Below are positions 1 through 7,022 of a stretch of 57,180 nucleotides of DNA, one piece after another (positions within the stretch are counted from its first letter, which is position 1; each line of letters begins with the position of its first letter). The DNA lies in assembly GCA_018241995.1 (NCBI GenBank), contig JAFECT010000017.1, positions 1 to 57,180 on the forward strand. The letters run 5' to 3'. The DNA is from Pseudomonadota bacterium (GTDB taxonomy: Bacteria; Pseudomonadota; Alphaproteobacteria; Caulobacterales; Caulobacteraceae). The notes beneath the pieces are model-generated. The model saw nothing but the letters and a program-made list of their open reading frames with translations, searched no databases and was not told the DNA's origin. Both the position numbers and the translations under genes were made by a program.

Positions 1-102
1 AAGGGCAAACCCCACAAGGTCGCCCCCGTCGCCGTCCTCCGAGAACTCGCCACCACACTCAACGCCATGCTCAAACACGACCGAGCCTGGCAACCCGCCT
101 GA
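1..102 (+). CDS. IS110-family transposase, C-terminal end (cut by window edge)
   Basis: The reading frame is open from the first base and gives 33 residues containing NAMLKHDRAWQP before a TGA stop. The pattern NxML+xxxxWxP at the very C-terminus is typical of IS110/IS1111 DEDD transposases, so this is the end of an insertion sequence lying to the left of the window. IS110 elements lack terminal inverted repeats, so the right end of the element cannot be placed from sequence alone. Family call from memory of the C-terminal signature; catalytic residues are outside the window. Confidence 0.75.
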   Translation, partial: KGKPHKVAPVAVLRELATTLNAMLKHDRAWQPA

Positions 103-174
103 AACACGGGTGCGCCCTCGCAAGCGAGGGAGGAGTAAAGGCGCACGTCCACCGCGCCAGACCACCTCCGCTGA

Positions 175-957
175 TCAGCCCGCCATCCACCGCAGCGACA
201 TGCACGTAAGCCCGGCGTCGACCTTGACGATCTCGGCGACGCTCAGCGGGACCACGTCCAGGCCGTGGGCGGCCAGCAGGTCCAGGGTGCGGGGGAACTG
301 GGCGCCGGCGAGGACCACGTCGTTGACGCGCAGCACGCAGGCGCCGCTCAGCTCGCCTTCGGGGGCGACCAGGGTGCGCAGGCCCTCGAACATGCCGCAC
401 GCCGCGAGCTCGGGGACAGCCAGCACGGTCTCTTCGTCGATCAGGGTCGCGCCGCTCTTGAGGTGCAGGGTTCCCGGCGGGGTCTGGGCGATCACGCCCC
501 TTCGGCCGATCGAGGCCAGGGCGCGTTGCAGGGCCTTGGCGCCGGCGAGGTCGGTGCGGTTCGACAGGCCGATGAATACGGCCTCGGGCGTGACCAGCAC
601 GTCGCCGCCATCGGCGAAGCCCTCCTCGAGCGGCAGCACATCGGCGAAGTGATCACGTAGCGCGCGGCCCAGGTCCTCGGTCTCGCCGCAGCGGCTGGGC
701 GCGCCGGGCCGCAGAAGGATCGCCGCTTGCGGGAAGACCAGGGCCGGGTCTTCCACGAACATCGAGTCCGGGAAGGCCTCCAGCGGGTCCAGCACACGGA
801 CCTTCAGCCCCGCCGCCGTCAGGGCGGCGACATAGTCCCGATGCTCGCGCAGGATCGCGGCGTAGTCGGGATCGGGGCCGTGGCCCGCGCGCAGGCCATG
901 GACGATGCTCTCGCCGGGCGTGCGGGCGATCGCATGGTCGAAGTCGAAGACGCGCAT
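175..957 (-). CDS. N(G),N(G)-dimethylarginine dimethylaminohydrolase (DDAH) family protein
   Basis: A 260-residue cytosolic protein of the amidinotransferase/arginine deiminase fold. Known members hydrolyse methylated arginine to citrulline and methylamines. Visible features are FVED (67-70) in the substrate-binding region, FADGGDV (114-120), the catalytic histidine region LHLKSGA (His165) and the nucleophile Cys252 in GLTCMS near the C-terminus. Length and spacing match bacterial DDAH (about 255 residues). There is no signal peptide. The gene stands alone, leftward, facing the IS110 remnant. A GCTAGGCTCC promoter-like box lies about 30 nt before the ATG. A related arginine or ornithine deiminase activity cannot be excluded from sequence. 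Confidence 0.88.
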   Translation of the reverse strand: MRVFDFDHAIARTPGESIVHGLRAGHGPDPDYAAILREHRDYVAALTAAGLKVRVLDPLEAFPDSMFVEDPALVFPQAAILLRPGAPSRCGETEDLGRALRDHFADVLPLEEGFADGGDVLVTPEAVFIGLSNRTDLAGAKALQRALASIGRRGVIAQTPPGTLHLKSGATLIDEETVLAVPELAACGMFEGLRTLVAPEGELSGACVLRVNDVVLAGAQFPRTLDLLAAHGLDVVPLSVAEIVKVDAGLTCMSLRWMAG

Positions 958-987
958 GGGGGAGCGCTCCAGCGCCGGGGGGGTGGG

Positions 988-997
988 GGGAGCCTAG
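988..997 (-). promoter_or_regulatory. Putative -10 region of the DDAH gene
   Basis: On the minus strand the sequence reads GCTAGGCTCCC about 30 nt before the start codon. GCTA begins the Caulobacter housekeeping -10 consensus (GCTANAWC). No convincing -35 is visible. The same decamer precedes three other genes here. Confidence 0.35.
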
Positions 998-1020
998 CGC
1001 ACGGGCGGGTTGCCCTAAAA

Positions 1021-1184
1021 CCGTTTCCCCGGCGAAGGCCGGGGCCCAGACCAATTCCGGCGAAGGCCGGAAGCCAGGAAGGACTCTCTTCCAGCTCAGG
1101 CTTGCGCGAGCTGAACCAATTCTCGCTGGGTCCCGACTTGCGTCGGGATCGGTCTGGGCCCCCGGCCTTCGCCGGGGAATACGG
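1021..1184. repeat. Intergenic palindromic repeat, family A copy 1
   Basis: The gap holds an imperfect long palindrome. It begins with CCGTTTCCCCGGCGAAGG and ends with its near reverse complement, with internal smaller palindromes (CCGGCGAAGGCCGG and GTCCCGACTTGCGTCGGGAT). A second copy lies at 10465-10613 in the opposite orientation and matches over nearly the whole length. No gene is seen in this stretch. Confidence 0.85.
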
Positions 1185-1291
1185 CTATCTATTGAGCCTC
1201 GCGGCCGTCCGAGCCTGGGGGAGGTGAAGGGGCATGGCCCTCAACCGCGCCTCATGTCAGGCTTCCCCCTTTACGCGCTGGGGGGTGATGC

Positions 1292-1534
1292 ATGTGGTCG
1301 CTGTTTCTGTTCGGGTTCCTGCTCGTGGCTACTGGGGCCAGCCTCGTGCGCGCCGCCGTGCAGGGGAAAATCTGGCTTCACATGATGGGCACGGCGGACC
1401 GGCGGGAGTCGCCGGGGCTGTTCTGGTGGGCGGTGGTATTCCACGCGGTGGTGTTCAGCTTCGCCGCCTATAGCCTGGCCGGGTGGTGGCTCCATTGGCC
1501 CGCGCCCTTGGCATTCCTTCGGAGCGCGCAATGA
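1292..1534 (+). CDS. Small hypothetical membrane protein
   Basis: An 80-residue protein I do not recognise. Two hydrophobic segments are visible: residues about 2-22 (LFLFGFLLVATGASLV) and 44-66 (LFWWAVVFHAVVFSFAAYSL), giving a likely two-helix inner-membrane protein. A G-rich stretch (GGGGGGTGAT) just upstream of the ATG can serve as a ribosome binding site. Its TGA overlaps the ATG of the next gene (ATGA), so the two are probably translated together. No function is inferred. Confidence 0.6.
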   Translation: MWSLFLFGFLLVATGASLVRAAVQGKIWLHMMGTADRRESPGLFWWAVVFHAVVFSFAAYSLAGWWLHWPAPLAFLRSAQ

Positions 1535-1956
1535 GGATGGGGCGGACGATAGCGATCGGCCTGGGCTTGGCGGTCGCCGCTGTGGCCGTGTGGGCGGCGG
1601 CGCACCTGTCGCGGCCGATGCTTCGCGTCGTGGCCTTGGCGCAAGAGCCGCTGACCTTTCGGCTGGACGGCCGCGCTGTTCCGAGCCCCACGCCGGGTTC
1701 GATCATCACCGTAGCGCCGATCGGCGCGGGCACGCACAACCTCGAGGTCACCGACGCAAAGGGCGGTCGGGTGGCGCAGGTTCTGACGCTGAACAGCGGC
1801 GACCTGGCGGACGCCCATCTCGGCCGATGGTGGTGTGTGGGGGTGTTCCGAAAGGCGGGGACGCTGAAGGTCGTGCAGGCCGAGAAGCCGAATTGCGCCC
1901 GCCTGGTGCGCAGTACCGACCTCTGGCGTGAGTTCGCCTACGGCAACCGGCGCTAA
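1531..1956 (+). CDS. Hypothetical exported or membrane-anchored protein
   Basis: 141 residues, unrecognised. The N-terminus has a positively charged start followed by a hydrophobic segment (residues 7-24, IAIGLGLAVAAVAVWAAA), consistent with a signal anchor or signal peptide. The remainder is a small soluble domain with two cysteines (in WWCVG and NCARL) that could pair in the periplasm. The start is placed at the ATG overlapping the upstream stop. An in-frame ATG 16 codons upstream lies inside the preceding gene and would destroy the signal-like N-terminus. Confidence 0.6.
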   Translation: MRMGRTIAIGLGLAVAAVAVWAAAHLSRPMLRVVALAQEPLTFRLDGRAVPSPTPGSIITVAPIGAGTHNLEVTDAKGGRVAQVLTLNSGDLADAHLGRWWCVGVFRKAGTLKVVQAEKPNCARLVRSTDLWREFAYGNRR

Positions 1957-2036
1957 GGCCCGCCGACGCCGTCAACCTCCCGCATCGCTAGGTCCATGCC
2001 CGGCGGGAGCGGCGCGAACCGCTCCCCCGATCTCAG

Positions 2037-5000
2037 CTACTCCGCCGGGTGCGGGTGTTCGCCCCCGTGTCCCCCGCCGTGCGCCTTGTCGTCCTCTTCC
2101 TTGCCCTGGGCCTTGATGCCGAGCTTGCGGCCGAGCCAGGCGCCGACGGCGTCGACGAAGGTGAACATCACAGGGATGAACAGCAGCGACAGCAGGGTCG
2201 AGGTCATCAGGCCGCCGATCACGGCGATGGCCATGGGACGGCGGAACTCGCTGCCTTCGCCGAGGCCGATGGCGACGGGCAGCATGCCCGCGGACATCGC
2301 CACGGTGGTCATGATGATCGGGCGGGCGCGCTTCCTGGCCGCGTCGATCAGGGCGTCGTGCCGGTTCATGCCGTTGTGCATGGCGATGATGGCGTAGTCG
2401 ACGAGCAGGATCGAGTTCTTCGCCGCGATGCCCATCAGCATGATGATGCCGATGAAGGCGGGCATGGACAGGCTCTGGCCGGTGATCAGCAAGAGCGCGA
2501 ACGCGCCGCCGAAGCTCAGGGGCAGGGCGAACTGGATGGTGGCCGGGTCGGCGAAGCTGCGGAACAGCGCCACCAGCACGACGTACATCAGGAGCACCCC
2601 GGTCAGGAGCGCGAAGCCGAAGCCGGCGAACAGTTCGCCCAGGCCTTCCGTCTGCTGGTTGGCGGCCTCCTGCACGCCGGCCGGCAGCCTCTTCATGATC
2701 GGCAGCTTCTTCACCGCCATGTCGGCGTCCTGCAGGGTCATGCTGCCGAGCTCGGCCTGGATCGAGCCGGAGCGGCGCCGGTCCTGGCGGGTGATCTGGT
2801 CGGGCCCGGCGCCGAAGGCGACGTCGGCGACGGCGGACAGCGGCACCGAGGTTCCGGTCTTGGTCGGCACCTGCAGGTTCTGGATCACCTCAAGGCGCGA
2901 GCGCGCCTCGTCGGTCAGCATGACCCGGATGGGGATCTGCCGGTCGGCCAGGTTGAACTTGGGCAGGAGCTGGTCGGCGTCGCCGAGGGTGGCCACGCGC
3001 GCGACCTGGGAGATGTCCTGCGAGGACACGCCCAGGAGCGCCGCCTGCTCGCGCTTCGGCGTGATCTGAATCTCCGGGCGCACCAGGGCGGCGGACGAGA
3101 CCACGTTGCTGAGGCCCTTGATGGTGCGCATCTCGCGCTCCAGCTCGGCCAGGGCGGATTGCAGCCGGGTGGGATCGTCGGCGACCAGGGTCACGCCGTA
3201 GAGGCCGCCGCCGCCGCCGGCCTGGCCGAACTGGATGCGGGCGCCCGGCACGGTGCGCAGCAGGGGGCCGACCTGGGTCTCGAAGTCCTTCTGGCTCATG
3301 GTCCGCTGCGAGCGGGGCACGAGGTTGATGGTCAGGGAGCCTGTGCGCACCTCGCCGCCCGAACCGCCCCCGCCGAAGCCGAAGCTGGTCGTGGCCGAGC
3401 CGATGGAGGCGTAGATCGACTTCACCTCCTTGCGCTGGATCAGCATGGTGGTGAGCCGCGTCATCACCGCGTCGGTGTCGGACAGGGTCGCGCCCGGCGG
3501 CAGCTGCACCGACAGGTTCGACTGCGAGCGGTCCTCGGCCGGGATGAAGTCCTTGGGCACGATGCCGGCCATCACCAGCGAGATGATGAAGAAGGCCGTG
3601 CCGCCCGCGACCACGATCCAGCGGTGCTTCAGCGACCAGCGCAGGCACGCCTGGTAGAACGGCATCCAGAAGGGCTCGTCCTCCTCCTTCGACACCGACT
3701 TGGAGCGCAGCAGGTAGGCGGCCATCAGCGGGGTGAGCGTGCGCGCCACCACCAGCGAGAAGGTCACCGACACGCAGGTGGCGATGGCGAAGGACTTGAA
3801 GAACTGGCCGACCACGCCGGGCATGAAGCCGGTGGGGGCGAACACCGCCACCAGGGTCGCGGTGGTGGCCAGCACCGCCAGGCCGATCTCGTCGGCGGCC
3901 TCGATGGCGGCGGGGTAGGGCGCCTTCCCCTCGCGCATGTGGCGCACGATGTTCTCGATCTCCACGATCGCATCGTCGACCAGGATGCCGATGGTGAGCG
4001 ACAGCGCCAGCAGGGTCACCGCGTTCAGCGACTGGTTCATCAGCGCCATGACCCCGAAGGTCGGCACCAGCGACAGCGGGATGGCCACGGCGGTGACCAG
4101 GGTGGCGCGCCAGTCGCGCAGGAAGATCCAGACGATGGCGACGGCCAGGAGCGCGCCGAGCAAGAGCGCCTCGACCGAGGCGTCGTAGCTGTGCTGCAGG
4201 TTGTCGGTGGTGGAGGCCACCTCGTCGAAGGCGATGTCGCCGCGGCGCTCCTTCTGGAAGGTCTTCAGCTCGTCGCGGACCTTCTTGGAGACCTGGACCT
4301 CGGACGAGCCCATCGAGCGCACCACCGAGAAGCCCACGACCTCCTGGCCGTTGAAGCGGGCCAGGCCGCGCTGCTCGGACCACTGGTCGTCGATGACGCC
4401 GAGGTCGGCCAGGCGCACGGACTTGCCGTTGGGCAGGTTGATGCGGCGCTCGCGGAACTCGTCCAGGGTCTCGGACGAGCCCAGGGTGCGGATCGCCTGC
4501 TCCTGGCCGCCCACGTCGCCGCGGCCGCCGGGCAGGTTGATGTTGTTGATCTTCAGCTGCTGGCTGACCTGCGCCGCCGTCACCCCCAGCGAGGCCAGGC
4601 GCGCGGGGTCGAGCTTGATCTCGATCTCGCGGTTGACCCCGCCCAGGCGGTTGATCTGGGCCACGCCGTGGATGGCCAAGAGGCGCTTGGCCACGTCGTT
4701 GTCGACGAACCAGGACAGCTGCTCCGGGTTCATCTTGGGCGCGCGCACCACGTAGTAGAGGATCGGCGTGCCCGACGCCTCGACGCGGGTCACCACCGGA
4801 TCCTGCACGTCGGCGGGCAGGTTCACGCGGGTGGTGGCCACGGCGTTGCGCACGTCGTTGGTGGCCTTCTCCAGGTTCACGCCGATCTCGAACTCGATGG
4901 CGGTGGTGGAGGCGCCCTCCACGACGGTGGAGTTGATGTGCTTGACCTGGCCGATGCCGGCGACCGAGTCCTCGATGATGCGCGAGACCTGGGTCTCCAT

Positions 5001-5183
5001 CTCCGAGGGCGCGGCGCCCGGCTGCACCACCGTCACGACCACGACCGGGAAGTCGATGTCGGGGAACTGGTTGACGCGCAGGTTCATGAACCCGAACAGC
5101 CCGCCGACCGTCAGGACGAGGAACATCAGGAGGATCGGGATCGGGTTCCGGATCGACCAGGATGAGATGCGGTTCAGGTCCAT
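2037..5183 (-). CDS. RND-family efflux transporter, inner-membrane permease (AcrB/MexB type)
   Basis: 1048 residues, the usual RND length. It starts with the conserved SSWSIRNPIPILLMFLVL first helix, and the proton-relay aspartates D403-D404 lie in GILVDDAIVEIEN of TM4. The C-terminal half has the matching LMGIAAKNSILLVDYAI helix of TM10. With the adaptor gene directly upstream it would form a tripartite drug or lipid export pump; no outer-membrane channel gene is adjacent. The substrate cannot be told from sequence. Unusually, the last residues form an acidic, histidine-rich tail (AHGGGHGGEHPHPAE). The aspartate pair argues for a proton-driven HAE-type pump rather than a metal pump, but the tail leaves room for metal binding. 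Confidence 0.93.
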   Translation of the reverse strand: MDLNRISSWSIRNPIPILLMFLVLTVGGLFGFMNLRVNQFPDIDFPVVVVTVVQPGAAPSEMETQVSRIIEDSVAGIGQVKHINSTVVEGASTTAIEFEIGVNLEKATNDVRNAVATTRVNLPADVQDPVVTRVEASGTPILYYVVRAPKMNPEQLSWFVDNDVAKRLLAIHGVAQINRLGGVNREIEIKLDPARLASLGVTAAQVSQQLKINNINLPGGRGDVGGQEQAIRTLGSSETLDEFRERRINLPNGKSVRLADLGVIDDQWSEQRGLARFNGQEVVGFSVVRSMGSSEVQVSKKVRDELKTFQKERRGDIAFDEVASTTDNLQHSYDASVEALLLGALLAVAIVWIFLRDWRATLVTAVAIPLSLVPTFGVMALMNQSLNAVTLLALSLTIGILVDDAIVEIENIVRHMREGKAPYPAAIEAADEIGLAVLATTATLVAVFAPTGFMPGVVGQFFKSFAIATCVSVTFSLVVARTLTPLMAAYLLRSKSVSKEEDEPFWMPFYQACLRWSLKHRWIVVAGGTAFFIISLVMAGIVPKDFIPAEDRSQSNLSVQLPPGATLSDTDAVMTRLTTMLIQRKEVKSIYASIGSATTSFGFGGGGSGGEVRTGSLTINLVPRSQRTMSQKDFETQVGPLLRTVPGARIQFGQAGGGGGLYGVTLVADDPTRLQSALAELEREMRTIKGLSNVVSSAALVRPEIQITPKREQAALLGVSSQDISQVARVATLGDADQLLPKFNLADRQIPIRVMLTDEARSRLEVIQNLQVPTKTGTSVPLSAVADVAFGAGPDQITRQDRRRSGSIQAELGSMTLQDADMAVKKLPIMKRLPAGVQEAANQQTEGLGELFAGFGFALLTGVLLMYVVLVALFRSFADPATIQFALPLSFGGAFALLLITGQSLSMPAFIGIIMLMGIAAKNSILLVDYAIIAMHNGMNRHDALIDAARKRARPIIMTTVAMSAGMLPVAIGLGEGSEFRRPMAIAVIGGLMTSTLLSLLFIPVMFTFVDAVGAWLGRKLGIKAQGKEEDDKAHGGGHGGEHPHPAE

Positions 5184-5195
5184 GGCTCGGGCGCC

Positions 5196-6284
5196 TTAGC
5201 GGATCGCGGCCACGACCGAGACGTGGTCGCCGTCGCTGAGGAACCCGCCGCCGGAGGTGACGATGCGCGTCCCCGACTGCAGGCCCGCGGTGACCTGGAC
5301 CATCCCGTTCAGGCGATTGCCGGTGACGATAGGGGTGAAGTGGGCGCGGTTATTGGCGTCCAGCGTGTAAACGCCGGGCTTGCCGTCGCGATAGACCACC
5401 GCGCCCTCGGGCACCGACAGCGCCGGCAGGGCGCCCACGTCGATGGAGGCGGTGGCGAAGTTGCCGGGGCGGAAGGGCGAGCCGACCGGCAGGGTGATGC
5501 GGGCGAGGCCCAGGCGGGTCTGGGGGTCGACCTGGGGCGTCACCACGCGCACGCGGCCGGTGGCGCTGCCCTGCGGGCCGTGCACGCTCGCGGCCATGCC
5601 GGCGTGCACGTAGGGCAGGTCGGCCTCGGGGATCTGGGCGTTCAGCTCGACCTGGTCGTCGCGGACCAGGCGGAACAGCTCGGCGCCCACATTGATGACG
5701 TTACCCTTCACCGCGGTGCGCGAGGTGATCAGGCCCGAGACCGGGGCGCGGACCGAGGCCTGGGAGAGCTTGGCCTGGGCTTCGCCGAGGCCGGCCTCGG
5801 CGGTCAGCACCTGGGCTGAGGCAGTCTTCTCGTTGGCGACGGCGGTATCCAGCGCCGACTGGGCCAGGAAGCCCTTGGCCTTCAGCTCCTGGGCGCGCTT
5901 CAGGGCGGCGGACTGCTGGGCCAGCACGGCCTTGGCGCTGGCCACCCCGGCCTCGCTCTGGCGCACCTGGGCGCGCAGCACCCGGTCGTCGAGCTGGATC
6001 AGCTGCTGACCCTCGCGCACATGGCTGCCTTCGTCGACCAGCACGGCGGTGATGTTCAGCCCGCCCGTCTCCGAGGCCACGATGACCTCCTGCCAGGCGG
6101 CGACGGTGCCGGACGCGTTCACTGTGCGGTTGAGCGGCGTGGTCTCGACCACGGCGGCGGTGACCGTCAGGGCGGTCTTGTTGGTCGGCGCGGCGGCCGG
6201 CTTCTGGCCGCACCCGGCGACGCCTACGCCCGCAACCAGCAGGACGGCGGCGACGGCGAGCGTCGCCCGCGAGAAATCACGCAT
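5196..6284 (-). CDS. RND efflux periplasmic adaptor (membrane fusion protein), lipoprotein
   Basis: 362 residues. A type II signal peptide ends in the lipobox VAGC (Cys25), so the protein should be lipid-anchored in the periplasm. The order of segments is typical: biotinyl-lipoyl half (VIVASETGGLNITAVLVDEGSHV), a helical hairpin of alternating Q/A/K/E-rich heptads (about residues 100-180), the second lipoyl half (RAPVSGLITSRTAVKGNVI), then the beta-barrel domain. It is the first gene of the operon; the permease begins 12 nt after its stop. It links the permease to an outer-membrane duct, stabilising the pump. Confidence 0.92.
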   Translation of the reverse strand: MRDFSRATLAVAAVLLVAGVGVAGCGQKPAAAPTNKTALTVTAAVVETTPLNRTVNASGTVAAWQEVIVASETGGLNITAVLVDEGSHVREGQQLIQLDDRVLRAQVRQSEAGVASAKAVLAQQSAALKRAQELKAKGFLAQSALDTAVANEKTASAQVLTAEAGLGEAQAKLSQASVRAPVSGLITSRTAVKGNVINVGAELFRLVRDDQVELNAQIPEADLPYVHAGMAASVHGPQGSATGRVRVVTPQVDPQTRLGLARITLPVGSPFRPGNFATASIDVGALPALSVPEGAVVYRDGKPGVYTLDANNRAHFTPIVTGNRLNGMVQVTAGLQSGTRIVTSGGGFLSDGDHVSVVAAIR

Positions 6285-6318
6285 GGTTCGTCCCCCTGGA
6301 CTGGCAGCTTGAGCGCGT

Positions 6319-6345
6319 AGGTATGATTTGACGCGGGGGTTTCAA
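6319..6345 (-). promoter_or_regulatory. Candidate promoter of the RND operon
   Basis: On the minus strand TTGAAA and ATACCT are separated by 15 bp and lie 35-60 nt upstream of the adaptor ATG. The -10-like ATACCT is the same hexamer as in the groES promoter. Weak evidence on its own. Confidence 0.3.
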
Positions 6346-6554
6346 TGAAGCGGCCTCACGGTTCAACCCAAAAGCGGGCGATTTCGGCCCAACAGCGGGC
6401 TTTTGTCGCGAACGGGCAACGCTTGCGCCCCCGCAAAGGACGTCCGGGGAAGTGAGAAACCGACACGAGCCGCGATTTTCCATCCCCCAATGACGATAAT
6501 CGCCGCGGAGAGGCGTAACGGATGCGGGGGCAGGAGAATGTCAGCAGTCGACTT

Positions 6555-6889
6555 CCTTCCCGCCTTCAGGGGGAAGGTGGGCCGGAGGCTCGGATGGGGG
6601 GCCGCGTCGCGGCCGGCCGGCGCGGGCGCCGGGATAAATATTTTGGAACACCAAGAGCACCAAGGGACACCAAGAAGAGCAGCGCCCTTCCTCGGCGCGT
6701 CAGCGCCTGTCTCATGACCATCCACGATAGCCGCTGTCGCGGCGGAGACGTCGACACCTTGGTGCTCTTGGAGTTCCTTGGTGTGCTTGGTGTTCCCAAT
6801 AGAACGCTTTCGGAATCGCTCCGCTCGGAAGCGCTGGCGCAGCCCCCCATCCGAGGCTCCGCCCCACCTTCCCCCTGAAGGCGGGAAGG
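6555..6889. repeat. Nested inverted-repeat element, family B copy 1
   Basis: The 700-bp gap before the phospholipase gene contains no credible gene. It holds outer arms of about 46 bp (CCTTCCCGCCTTCAGGGGGA ... and its reverse complement at 6843-6889) enclosing an inner pair of arms built from CACCAAG/CTTGGTG units (6645-6676 and 6756-6796). The outer arms recur at 11896-12198 around a different core. This looks like one mobile palindrome inserted in another. Confidence 0.8.
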
Positions 6890-7022
6890 ATCACGACGTC
6901 GTCGCCGATTCATCCCTTGCGCACTCCACCTCAAAGGTATTCTCTACGCGCATTAGTAGAAATGGGATCGAGTTCGCCTCATGAGGCATTCGTCCCGGCC
7001 TTCGCGAGCAGGGGAGACGGCC

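Noticed and set aside
2049..5165. A 1038-codon open frame antisense to the RND permease
   Set aside because: It is the complement of a high-GC gene, His/Gly/Asp/Arg-rich without any domain; the opposite strand encodes a complete RND protein.
6645..6796. CRISPR-like short repeats (CACCAAG units)
   Set aside because: Units are adjacent, of irregular spacing and form an inverted pair; there are no unique spacers or cas genes.
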